A stretch of 32,242 nucleotides of DNA. Source: Lentisphaerota bacterium. GTDB taxonomy: Bacteria; Verrucomicrobiota; Lentisphaeria; Victivallales; Victivallaceae. Shown in pieces: positions 16,255 to 24,600 of this stretch; the stretch's first letter is position 1, and each line of letters starts with the position of its first letter. Location of the stretch: contig SUWA01000025.1 in the NCBI GenBank assembly GCA_015061695.1, forward strand, positions 1-32,242, given 5' to 3'. A program made the position numbers and the translations under genes. A model generated the notes under the pieces. The model was not told the DNA's origin. It saw nothing but the letters and a program-made list of their open reading frames with translations, and did not search any database.

Positions 16255-16739
16255 TTCTGCTTCTCCTTGAGTTTTTCTGCAATGCGTCTGGCCACCGGCA
16301 CCGGTACATATTTGGTGTAATCCGCCCCCAGAAAAGCGACCTCTTTGACCAGACGGCTGCTGACAAAGGAATTGTTGGTCGTCGGCATCATAAAAATGGT
16401 TTCGCAATCATCGCGCAGACTGCGGTTCATAAGGGCCATCTGCAGCTCGTATTCAAAGTCCGAAAATGCCCGCAAACCGCGCAATATGGCCGTGGCCTGA
16501 TATTTTTCCACCGCATCGACCATCAGACCGCAAACCGGCACGGCCCGCACATTGGGGTAGGCCTTGCAGCACGCTTCGATCATTTCCACGCGTTCTTCGA
16601 TAGTGAACATGGGGTGTTTTTCGCTGTTGATGGCTACTGCCACGATCACCCGGTCAAAGAGCTTGCTGGCGCGGGCGATCAGGTCAAGATGCCCATTGGT
16701 CAGCGGGTCAAAACTCCCGGGATAAAGTACATTGCGCAT
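16251..16739 (-). CDS. coaD: Phosphopantetheine adenylyltransferase
   Basis: CoaD transfers AMP from ATP to 4'-phosphopantetheine, the step before the last in coenzyme A synthesis. The 162-residue length is normal. YPGSFDPLTNGHLDLI carries the nucleotidyltransferase T/HxGH motif (N-G-H17), ILRGLRAFSDFEYE is the central substrate loop, and VSSRLVKEVA is the C-terminal ISSSxxKE-type motif. It is the first gene of a six-gene minus-strand operon, with a purine-rich ribosome site (GGAGAAGG) upstream and a promoter at 16833-16861. Confidence 0.97.
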   Translation of the reverse strand: MRNVLYPGSFDPLTNGHLDLIARASKLFDRVIVAVAINSEKHPMFTIEERVEMIEACCKAYPNVRAVPVCGLMVDAVEKYQATAILRGLRAFSDFEYELQMALMNRSLRDDCETIFMMPTTNNSFVSSRLVKEVAFLGADYTKYVPVPVARRIAEKLKEKQK

Positions 16740-16812
16740 TGTGTTTTACCTTCTCCACCGGCCACCGTGCCGGGCCGATTCAGCTTTTTTACAAGAAAAA
16801 ATATCCTGCGAC

Positions 16813-16840
16813 TTGCAAAAATTATTAAACATAATATATT
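16813..16840 (+). promoter_or_regulatory. Promoter of the ribF operon
   Basis: TTGCAA (16813-16818) and TATATT (16835-16840) have a 16 bp spacer. The predicted start near 16847 gives a leader of only about 35 nt, too short for an FMN riboswitch. The -10 box overlaps that of the opposing coaD promoter. Confidence 0.5.
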
Positions 16841-16861
16841 TCAGGACTGGCATGATTGCAA
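16833..16861 (-). promoter_or_regulatory. Promoter of the coaD operon
   Basis: On the minus strand, TTGCAA (16861-16856) and TATATT (16838-16833) are separated by exactly 17 bp. The leader is about 87 nt. Four bases of the -10 box are shared with the ribF promoter on the other strand. Confidence 0.55.
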
Positions 16862-16880
16862 ATTTTGGAGTTATTTATAA

Positions 16881-17846
16881 TTGAACAGAGCAGAAATTTT
16901 TTCACGGCAGAGCGGCATGACGCTGGCCGGAGCCGCGGCGCAAACCACCAAACCGCTGGTATTGGCGATCGGCGTTTTTGACGGCGTACATCTGGGCCAC
17001 CGCAAACTGCTGGATACAGCTTCGGCATTGAGTGCAGAACTCAATGCTGTGCCGGTGGCGCTGACTTTTGATCCGCATCCGCGCTCGGTACTGCATCCGG
17101 CAGCGCCGGTGGTGCTGTTGACCGATCTGGCCGAACGGGTCAGATTGCTGAAAAAATATGGCGCCGAACTGGTGGCTTCGGTGGATTTTACGGCGGATTT
17201 TGCGGCCACTGCCCCGGAGGAATTTCTGGATATGCTTTTTGAAAATATTCCGCAGCTGGCCGGCGTGGTCGTCGGGTCGCAATGGCGTTTCGGAGCCGGC
17301 GGGAGCGGCAATGTACAGCTTTTGGAGCAATATGCCGCGCAGCACAATTTTGTGTTGAAAGCGGTGCCGGAACTGGAACTGGATGGCGCAGTCGTTTCGG
17401 CCAGCAGTATCCGGAACCTGATCGCCGGCGGCAGACTGCAGGCGGCCAATCATCTGCTGGGGCGCAGTTATGCGTTGACCGGCACGGTCGCCAACGGCTT
17501 CGGCATTGCCGGCAGCAATCTGAACTGCCCCACGGCCAACATCGTGCCGACTGCGGGGGTGCTGCCGCCGGATGGAGTTTACGCCGGAATCGTCGAAGTC
17601 GCGCTGGAATGTTACCCGGCGGCAGTGAATATCGGACTGGCGCCGACCTATCACCGCAGCAACAGCCAGCGCCGGATCGAAGCTCATCTGCTGGATTTTT
17701 CCGGCAATCTGTACGGCAAACAGGTGCGCCTGACGCTGGGTTGTTATCTGCGCAGTGAACAATGTTTTGCCAGCGAAAACGCTTTGCGCGAACAAATCGC
17801 CATGGATGTAAAAAATATCCGCTCCTGGGCGGAAAATCTGATATGA
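16881..17846 (+). CDS. ribF: Bifunctional riboflavin kinase / FAD synthetase
   Basis: RibF phosphorylates riboflavin to FMN and adenylates FMN to FAD. The N-terminal FAD synthetase domain shows AIGVFDGVHLGH (29-40) and FDPHPRS. SASSIRNLIAGG is the KMSK-like region. The C-terminal kinase domain has GTVANGFGIAGSNLNCPTANI (with the PTAN motif) and DGVYAG. The length of 321 residues is typical. The longest frame begins with TTG at 16881, with TTGGAG 11 nt upstream; an ATG at 16917 is the alternative. A gene for an HTH protein follows after 10 bp, then ruvC after 2 bp. Confidence 0.94.
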   Translation: MNRAEIFSRQSGMTLAGAAAQTTKPLVLAIGVFDGVHLGHRKLLDTASALSAELNAVPVALTFDPHPRSVLHPAAPVVLLTDLAERVRLLKKYGAELVASVDFTADFAATAPEEFLDMLFENIPQLAGVVVGSQWRFGAGGSGNVQLLEQYAAQHNFVLKAVPELELDGAVVSASSIRNLIAGGRLQAANHLLGRSYALTGTVANGFGIAGSNLNCPTANIVPTAGVLPPDGVYAGIVEVALECYPAAVNIGLAPTYHRSNSQRRIEAHLLDFSGNLYGKQVRLTLGCYLRSEQCFASENALREQIAMDVKNIRSWAENLI

Positions 17847-17856
17847 AAGGACTTCT

Positions 17857-19050
17857 ATGAGTCAGGAAACCTACAGTGTTGCCGCGCTGGCCGCCGCCGT
17901 CGGGGTGCCGCGCACAACTATCAACGACTGGTTGAGCCGCTATGCGGATTATATCGACTGTACCGCCGTGGGCAAACGCAAAGTCTATTCGGCCGCCAGT
18001 TTGAGTGTGCTTAAAGAGATCGCTGTAATGCGCGACAGCGGCAGATCCAGTGCCGAAATCGAAACTCTGCTGGCACAGAAACACGGCGTCCGCCCCGAAG
18101 TTACTCCACCGCCGGAAGTGAAAAGTGATGCAGATAAAGCCCCCGGAACAGCTCCGGATGCCGAAAAAGCCTCCACCGCACTGGCCATAGCCGATCACGG
18201 CGAAAACTCCCAGCTGCCGGCCCTGAAAAATATTGAGCAAAGTGCCATGGAACTGGCCGGTTTTATTGCCGAAATGCAGAAAACCCACGTTCAAACCGTC
18301 AAGCGAGCCAAACATCTGGCTCTGACCATGTTGAGCGGAATAGTCGTACTGCTGATCGCCGTGGTGCTGATCTATGCGGCGATGCGCAGCGAAGCCGCCG
18401 GGCGCCGCAGCGATGCCGAACAGGCCCGGCAGGATCTGCTCAAACTTTCCGGTGAACTGCAGAACGAAGCCGCCGGGCGCCGCAGTGATGCAGAACAGGC
18501 CCGGCAGGATCTGCTCAAACTTTCCGGCGAACTGCAGAACGAAGCCGCCGGACGCCGCAGTGATGCCGAAAAATCCCAACAGGCCGCCCGGGCCATGCAA
18601 ACCCGACTCGATACGCTGAACAGCGAACTGAAAAACATGCAGCAGCTCCGCGAAAATGAGCGCAAGCAGGCCGAACTCAAACGCGAACAACTCCAAAAAG
18701 AACTCGAGCAGCTGAAAAAAGAGTACGCCCAACAATCCGAACAGCTGAAAAAAGAGTTGGAACAAGTCCGTCTGGAACGCGAAAAAGCCCGGCAGGGCGA
18801 AGCTCTGGCGCGTCAGGAATCCGAATCGCAGAAAAAACGGGCGGATCAGCAGCAGAAAATCATTAATGAAAATGCCGAAAAATCCCGCCGTCAGCTGGAA
18901 TCAATGCAGCAGAACTTTGACCGCAAACTTCAGGCTATAGATAAACAGCTTGAAGCGCTCAAACTTGCTCCGGCCCCCGCCCCGGCCGCGCCCGAACAGG
19001 ACAAAACCGATCAGAGCAAAACCGTTCCGGCACCGGAGGCCGGCAAATAA
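17857..19050 (+). CDS. Membrane-tethered MerR-like HTH protein with long coiled coil
   Basis: The 397-residue protein joins three parts. Residues 5-70 look like a MerR-type winged helix (YSVAALAAAVGVPRTTINDW, then a KRKVYSAASLSVLKEI segment). A Pro/Ala-rich linker leads to one transmembrane span (about 152-176). Beyond it lies a charged coiled coil of about 180 residues rich in Q, E, K and R, then an Ala/Pro tail. It starts with a 25-residue unit repeated twice plus ten residues of a third (179-238). By topology the HTH is cytoplasmic and the coiled coil periplasmic. The ribosome site AAAGGAC is good. I do not recognise a named family; a signal-sensing regulator or a DNA-envelope anchor are both possible. 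Confidence 0.75.
   Translation: MSQETYSVAALAAAVGVPRTTINDWLSRYADYIDCTAVGKRKVYSAASLSVLKEIAVMRDSGRSSAEIETLLAQKHGVRPEVTPPPEVKSDADKAPGTAPDAEKASTALAIADHGENSQLPALKNIEQSAMELAGFIAEMQKTHVQTVKRAKHLALTMLSGIVVLLIAVVLIYAAMRSEAAGRRSDAEQARQDLLKLSGELQNEAAGRRSDAEQARQDLLKLSGELQNEAAGRRSDAEKSQQAARAMQTRLDTLNSELKNMQQLRENERKQAELKREQLQKELEQLKKEYAQQSEQLKKELEQVRLEREKARQGEALARQESESQKKRADQQQKIINENAEKSRRQLESMQQNFDRKLQAIDKQLEALKLAPAPAPAAPEQDKTDQSKTVPAPEAGK
18391..18570 (+). repeat. 75 bp in-frame tandem repeat (2.4 copies)
   Basis: Units at 18391-18465 and 18466-18540 encode the same 25 residues (starting EAAGRRSDAEQARQ) and differ by three silent changes only. The third unit matches for ten codons from 18541 before diverging. 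The period extends the coiled coil just outside the predicted membrane span. Confidence 0.92.
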
Positions 19051-19052
19051 TT

Positions 19053-19559
19053 ATGATAATCCTCGGTCTTGACCCGGCGATCCGCACCACCGGCTACGGC
19101 GTTATCGAAATGCTGCCGGGCAATAAATGCCGGATCCTGGATTGCGGTGTCATCAAAAACACCACCACTATGCCGCACAGCGAGTGTGTACGCCGTTTAG
19201 CCGGCGGCGTGCGCGAGCTGATCGCGGCTTTTCATCCCGACTGCGCCAGTCTGGAAAGCCCCTTTGTCGGCGACAACGCCCGCACCGCCATTATTCTGGG
19301 CATGGCCCGCGGCGCCATTCTGACCGCGCTGGCCGAAAACAACATAACTGCATACGCCTATGCGCCGATCGTAGCCAAACGGGCCGTAACCGGCTTGAGC
19401 CACGCCCGCAAAGAACAGGTGGCGCTGATGATGGCCAACGAGTTCAATATTGCCGTAAGCGATATACCCGACGACGCTACCGATGCGCTGGCGCTGGCCC
19501 TCTGCCACGGTCAACGTGCCATGCAAACCCAGCTGGATCTGCTGGGCAAACCGTTGTAA
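19053..19559 (+). CDS. ruvC: Holliday junction resolvase RuvC
   Basis: RuvC cuts Holliday junctions symmetrically during recombination repair. The 168-residue protein has the four acidic catalytic residues of the RNase H fold: D7 (LGLDPAIRTTGYG), E68 (SLESPF), and D141 and D144 (DDATDALALAL), spaced as in E. coli RuvC. The central FVGDNARTAIILGMARG segment is typical. It starts 2 bp after the coiled-coil gene. ruvA and ruvB, often adjacent, are not in this window. Confidence 0.97.
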   Translation: MIILGLDPAIRTTGYGVIEMLPGNKCRILDCGVIKNTTTMPHSECVRRLAGGVRELIAAFHPDCASLESPFVGDNARTAIILGMARGAILTALAENNITAYAYAPIVAKRAVTGLSHARKEQVALMMANEFNIAVSDIPDDATDALALALCHGQRAMQTQLDLLGKPL

Positions 19560-19595
19560 AAACGCTTGCAAACAAACTTTTCCGGCCGCAGGAAC

Positions 19596-19624
19596 TTGAC
19601 AAACCGCTTACCGGAAGATATATT
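19596..19624 (+). promoter_or_regulatory. Near-consensus promoter before the exonuclease gene
   Basis: A perfect TTGACA (19596-19601) and TATATT (19619-19624) are separated by 17 bp. The best promoter in the window, it probably drives the exonuclease, araC-type, hrpA and DUF4838 genes. The leader is about 60 nt. Confidence 0.7.
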
Positions 19625-19692
19625 AATCTTGGTAGATATTTTACAACATTTTTCAGAATACTTGCAATAATTTTCCGGAGAAATATACAATT

Positions 19693-20736
19693 ATGCCAGA
19701 TTCAAAAACTGCTGTTCTGATCGATGCCTATTCGCAAATATTCCGCGTTTTTTATGCGATCAGCCATTTGAGCCGCCGCGACGGCTTCCCCACCAACGCG
19801 CTTTTCGGCTTTGCCCGGTTGCTTTTGCAGTTGGAAAAAGAGTACGCTCCGACTGCCGGAGCCATGTTTTTCGATTGCGGCAAACCGGAGTTCCGGCTGG
19901 AACTGGCCCCGGATTACAAATCCAACCGCCCCCCCATGCCGGAAGAATTGAAACAGCAAATGCCGCTTTTACGCGAACTGGCCGGATTGTTCGGCTGGAA
20001 CATCTGCCAGTGCAGCAACTACGAAGCTGACGATCTGATCGGAGCCGCCGTCAAAAGTGCGCCGGAAAATCACTTTGCGATCATCAGTTCCGATAAAGAC
20101 CTCTCGCAGCTGATCGACGAAAAAACCTGTATGCTCATACCTTCGCGCAACGGAGGTTTTGAAGTCCGCAATATTGAAGCAACGCTGGCTAAATTTGCAG
20201 TCGCACCTTGTCAGATCATCGACTATCTGGCGCTGCTCGGCGACAACTCCGATGCGATCGAAGGTGTAGCGGGTATCGGCCCCAAAACGGCGGCCGGGAT
20301 CCTGCAAAGCGCCGGTTCGCTGGAAAAATTCTTTGCCGATCCCGCGCTGGTCAGCAATCTCAAGACCCGCGATAAACTCCTGAACAGTCAGGAACTTATC
20401 AAACGCAACCGGAAGTTGATCGCGCTGCGGACCCTCTGGCCGGAAAATGAACTCGGCCCGCTGGCCGGCAATCTGGTCAAACGGCCGCCTGACTGGGCAA
20501 AAATCGCCGGCTTTGCCCGGGAGTATGAACTCAAAAGCGTCCTTAAAGAGCTGCCAAAAGAATTTGCTGCGGATGTTCCCCGAACACCTGCAAGTGCAGC
20601 GCCACCGCCTGCTGCTGCCGCCCAAGATGCCGATGACCTTTTCAGCTGGGGCGAGCAGCAGGAACATACCGGTCAAGCCGACCGGGAGAGCGCCGGAAAA
20701 GATTCCCCGCGTCCGACCCAGGGCGTACTCTTTTAA
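19693..20736 (+). CDS. Stand-alone 5'-3' exonuclease (flap endonuclease family) with C-terminal clamp motif
   Basis: The 347-residue protein matches the 5'-nuclease domain of DNA polymerase I but carries no polymerase. Metal-binding and catalytic segments are LIDAYS (D11), FDCGKPEFR, YKSNRPPMPEEL (helical arch), YEADDLIG, ISSDKDLSQL and LLGDNSDAIEGVAGIGPKTA, the last with the helix-3-turn-helix. About 60 low-complexity residues follow and end in Q343-G-V-L-F347 as the last five residues. This fits the QxxLF sliding-clamp motif. It would remove RNA primers and flaps at Okazaki junctions or repair gaps. Its ribosome site is GGAG, 13 nt upstream. Confidence 0.92.
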   Translation: MPDSKTAVLIDAYSQIFRVFYAISHLSRRDGFPTNALFGFARLLLQLEKEYAPTAGAMFFDCGKPEFRLELAPDYKSNRPPMPEELKQQMPLLRELAGLFGWNICQCSNYEADDLIGAAVKSAPENHFAIISSDKDLSQLIDEKTCMLIPSRNGGFEVRNIEATLAKFAVAPCQIIDYLALLGDNSDAIEGVAGIGPKTAAGILQSAGSLEKFFADPALVSNLKTRDKLLNSQELIKRNRKLIALRTLWPENELGPLAGNLVKRPPDWAKIAGFAREYELKSVLKELPKEFAADVPRTPASAAPPPAAAAQDADDLFSWGEQQEHTGQADRESAGKDSPRPTQGVLF

Positions 20737-20757
20737 TTTTCAGGGAGCAACTCTTTT

Positions 20758-21651
20758 ATGCCGGATTTAAGTACCATTGCCCTCGAAAAACAACGGCATC
20801 CCTCGCTGGCACCCGACAGTCCGTTCAATATTGACTGTATGTTTGCGCCGCAGCCGTCGGATAAATACTCCGGCGACGTGCATTACGCTTTGCAGTTGTG
20901 CATCGTGCTGACCGGCGCGGTGGAAGTGGTTTACAACGACTATTCGCGCATCTGCCGCCGCGGCGAGTGCTTCTGGACCATGTGCTGGGAACCACACGCC
21001 TGCCGGGCGTTGGAACGGCGCAGTTTTCTGGTGGCGATCAATCTGGAAATGAATTCACTCGGCTCGGTCGATCCGTTCGGCACCTGCCACTGGCTGCTGC
21101 CGTTTACCGTGCCGCCGGAACAACGCTATGTGCCGGAAACTTTGGAACAGAAACTCTTTTTTCTGGAAAGCGGCCGCAAGTTGTTCCACTGGTACAACAA
21201 ACACCACAACTGCTGGCAGCAGAAAAGCTGGCTTTTGATCAACAGTCTGCTGCTGCAGGCAATTGAACATCTGGCGCAAAAACACCCCGCTGACGCTGAA
21301 CACGCCCAAGCCTCCAGCTACCGCTTCGCCCGGCTGCGGCCGGCAATCGAACTGGCCAGTGCCGCCGGGGCTGAACCCGTAACGCTGACGGCGGCAGCCA
21401 AGGCGTGCAGTTTAAGCGTCAGCAGGTTCAGCGAACTCTTCCGGGAAGCGCTCGGCAGCAGTTTCGGCCAGTTTGCCGCGCGTGCCAGGATCAGTCAGGC
21501 CGCGCGCGATATTGCTGCCGGCAACATGGCGCTGGAAGAAGTCGCCGCCAAATGGGGATTTTTTGACAGCAGCCACTTTTGCCACGCGTTCAAAAAAATC
21601 TATCAGTGTTCGCCCTCGGAGTTCCGCCGCCGCAACGGTTCGGGCATGTAA
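20758..21651 (+). CDS. AraC-family transcriptional regulator
   Basis: The 297-residue protein has an N-terminal cupin-like sensor half (for example ALQLCIVLTGAVEVVYND, then a GECFW turn). A C-terminal AraC domain of about 100 residues follows. Its two HTH motifs are visible: LTAAAKACSLSVSRFSELFREA, and LEEVAAKWGFFDSSHFCHAFKK ending CSPSEFRRR. Such proteins usually switch sugar-use genes when a ligand binds the cupin. The gene lies 21 bp after the exonuclease and 17 bp before hrpA. Its target may be the DUF4838 gene at the end of the same run, but nothing in the sequence proves it. Confidence 0.93.
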   Translation: MPDLSTIALEKQRHPSLAPDSPFNIDCMFAPQPSDKYSGDVHYALQLCIVLTGAVEVVYNDYSRICRRGECFWTMCWEPHACRALERRSFLVAINLEMNSLGSVDPFGTCHWLLPFTVPPEQRYVPETLEQKLFFLESGRKLFHWYNKHHNCWQQKSWLLINSLLLQAIEHLAQKHPADAEHAQASSYRFARLRPAIELASAAGAEPVTLTAAAKACSLSVSRFSELFREALGSSFGQFAARARISQAARDIAAGNMALEEVAAKWGFFDSSHFCHAFKKIYQCSPSEFRRRNGSGM

Positions 21652-21668
21652 ACAGAAAAATCTGCAAT

Positions 21669-24600
21669 ATGATGAATGAAAAATTGTTACAACCATTGAA
21701 CACTCCGCCGCTGTCGGTGCAAGATGCCCGGCGGCAGCTCGAACGGCAACTGCGCAATGCCCGCTTGTCCGACAGTGTAAAACTCAAACGCCAATTCAAT
21801 AAATTGACCGGGCGCGAGCTGAAAAACGACTCCATGCTGCCGGAAAATCTGCTGATACCGTTCAAGCGCTTGCTCGAACGCGCCGCTCTGGCGGAACAGC
21901 GTTCGCTCAAAGGTTTTGCCGATAAACTTGTAACGGTCTATCCGGAAAATCTGCCGGTCAGCGCCCGGCGGGAAGAGATAGTTCAGCTGATCCGGGAACA
22001 CCAGCTGATCATCGTAGCCGGTTCCACCGGTTCGGGCAAAACCACCCAGCTGCCCAAAATGGCGCTGGAAGCCGGATGCGGCCGCTATGGACGCATCGGC
22101 TGTACCCAGCCGCGGCGGCTGGCAGCCTCGTCGCTGGCCCGGCGCTGTGCCAACGAAATGCAAGCGGAATTCGGCTGCGAAGTCGGCTATAAAGTGCGAT
22201 TTGACGATCATACTTCTGAAAATACCGTAGTTAAGTTTATGACCGACGGCATCCTGCTGGCCGAAACCCGCGATGACCCGGAACTGCTGCAATATGACTG
22301 CATCATGCTTGACGAAGTACACGAGCGCTCGCTGAATATCGACTTTCTGCTGGGTTATCTGAAAAAACTGCTCAAGCGCCGGAAAAATCTGAAAGTGATA
22401 ATTTCGTCGGCCACACTGGAATCAGAAAAAATCGCAGAGTTTTTTGACCATGCACCGTTTGTCGAAATCGAGGGCCGCACCTTCCCCATCGAAGACTGTT
22501 ATCTGGAACCGTACAAAGATGAGGAACTTGCTGAACACACCGCCCGCGGCGTGGAGTTTATCAGCGAACTGGACAATCGCGGCGATATACTCGTTTTTCT
22601 GCCCGGCGAGCGCGAGATCCGCGACTGCAGCGAACTTTTGACCGGCCGCCGCTACAAAAATACCGAAATATTGCCGCTCTTCGGCCGCTTGAGCGCCGCC
22701 GAACAGAACCGGATCTTTTCGCCCGGCCGGATGCGCCGCATCGTGCTGGCGACCAATGTGGCCGAAACCAGTCTGACCATTCCCGGGATCCGCTACGTTA
22801 TCGACAGCGGACTGGTGCGGCTGTCGCGCTACAACCCGCGCACCCGGATCCAGGAATTGCATGTTGAATTTGTTTCGCAAGCCAGCATCCGCCAGCGCCG
22901 GGGGCGCTGCGGCCGGTTGGAAGACGGCATTTGCGTACACCTTTACAGCGAAGACGATGCGCATAACAGCGCTCCTTACACCGATCCGGAGATCAAGCGC
23001 TCCAATTTAGCCGGTGTGATCCTGCAGATGGCCTCGCTCAAACTCGGTGCGATCGAAAATTTTCCGCTGGTCGATCCACCCGCTCCCGGACTGATCCGCG
23101 ACGGCTATCGCACGCTGCAGGATCTGGGCGCGATCGACGGCCGGAACTGCCTTACGCCCTGCGGCTGGAATTTGAGTGCGCTGCCGCTGGATCCCCAGCT
23201 GGGCAAGATGCTGCTGGCGGCCGCGGAACGCAAAGTTTTGAAACAAATTGTAGTCATTGCCGCATTTTTGAGCATTGCCGATGTGCGCGAACGGCCCTTT
23301 GAAAAAACCCAGGCCGCAGACACGGCCCACAAGCAATGGACCTCGGAGCGTTCGGACTTTGCCACTGCGCTGAATTTGTACGATGCGTTGGAAAAAGTCT
23401 ACTCTGCGCAGCACAGCAATTCGGCGCTGCGGCGCTATGCCAACAGCAACTACCTCAACTACCGCCGGGTACGCGAATGGCGCAATCTGGTGGAAGATTT
23501 AAGTTCAATAGCGCTGGAAAACTCGTGGGAAAATATCTTGAGCGATTCCCCGCTTAATGAGTTTGACTACGATGCTCTGCATCAGGCCATACTTTCCGGA
23601 CTGCCCCGTCAGCTCGGTTATTTTGACCGCGAACAGAAAAATTACTTTGACATGGCCGGCAAACGCTTCAGGATCTTCCCCGGCTCGGCGCTGACCAAAC
23701 GCAAAAATCCGCCGGAATGGCTCTTTACATTTGCGCTGGTGGAAACCAGTCAGGTCTTCGGGCGCGGCTGTGCCGAAGCCAAACCGGAGTGGCTGCTGAA
23801 TATTGCGCCGCATTTGTGCAAAAGCGTCTACGATCAGGTGCATTATTCGCCCAATTCCGGCTTTGTTGCCGCCCGCGAACGCATCACCTGCGGGCGATTG
23901 CTGATCCACCCCGGTCGGCAGCGTCATTACGGCCCGGTAAATCCGGCAGAGGCCCGCAAGGTATTCATTCAGGAAGCGCTGATCCGCAATCAGCTGGATG
24001 AACACTCCATAAGGGGGATAACCTGGCTGGAAAAATATTTGAAAAGCGCCCGCAAAGTACGCAAATTCGAGCTGAAAATGCGGCGGCCGGAAATGCTGTT
24101 CGACGAAAACGCTCTGGCAGAGTTTTTTGAAACTGCTCTGCCGGAAAATTTCTACAGCGTGCAGGAGATCCGCAACCACTGGAAGCGTTTTCATAAAAAC
24201 TTTTTTGTGCCGGAATCAGTCCTCTGGGAGCGCGGTTCGCTCCCCGGCGATCCCGAAAAAGACTACCCCGATGAATTGATTTTCAGCGAGGCGGCCTTTC
24301 CGCTGGAATACAATTTTGACCCCGGCGAAGCACGCGACGGCATTACACTGATCGCCGACGAAGAAAATTGCAAACTTCTGCCGCCGTGGGCGTTGGAAGC
24401 GATCGTGCCGGGATTCCTCGCCGAAAAACTTGAGTTTTATCTGAAAAGTCTGCCCAAAGTTGACCGGCAGAAGATCGCGCCGATGAGCAGCTTTATTGAA
24501 GAGTTTGTCAGCGCCTGGCGTTCCGGCAGGATTTTCAACGAGCGCAGTTTGAGCGAAGCGTTGGCCGATGAACTCTGCAAGTGGAACGTAATCGTCAAGC

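Noticed and set aside
16841-16880. FMN riboswitch before ribF
   Set aside because: The predicted leader is only about 35 nt and none of the conserved riboswitch stems is present.
17188-18765. A 525-codon minus-strand frame with Gly/Phe-rich repeats
   Set aside because: The repeats are the antisense of the coiled-coil repeat; ribF and the HTH gene on the plus strand explain this DNA.
21579-21668. An extended N-terminus of HrpA
   Set aside because: It overlaps the AraC-type gene by 73 bp and its residues do not resemble HrpA; the MMNEK start fits better.
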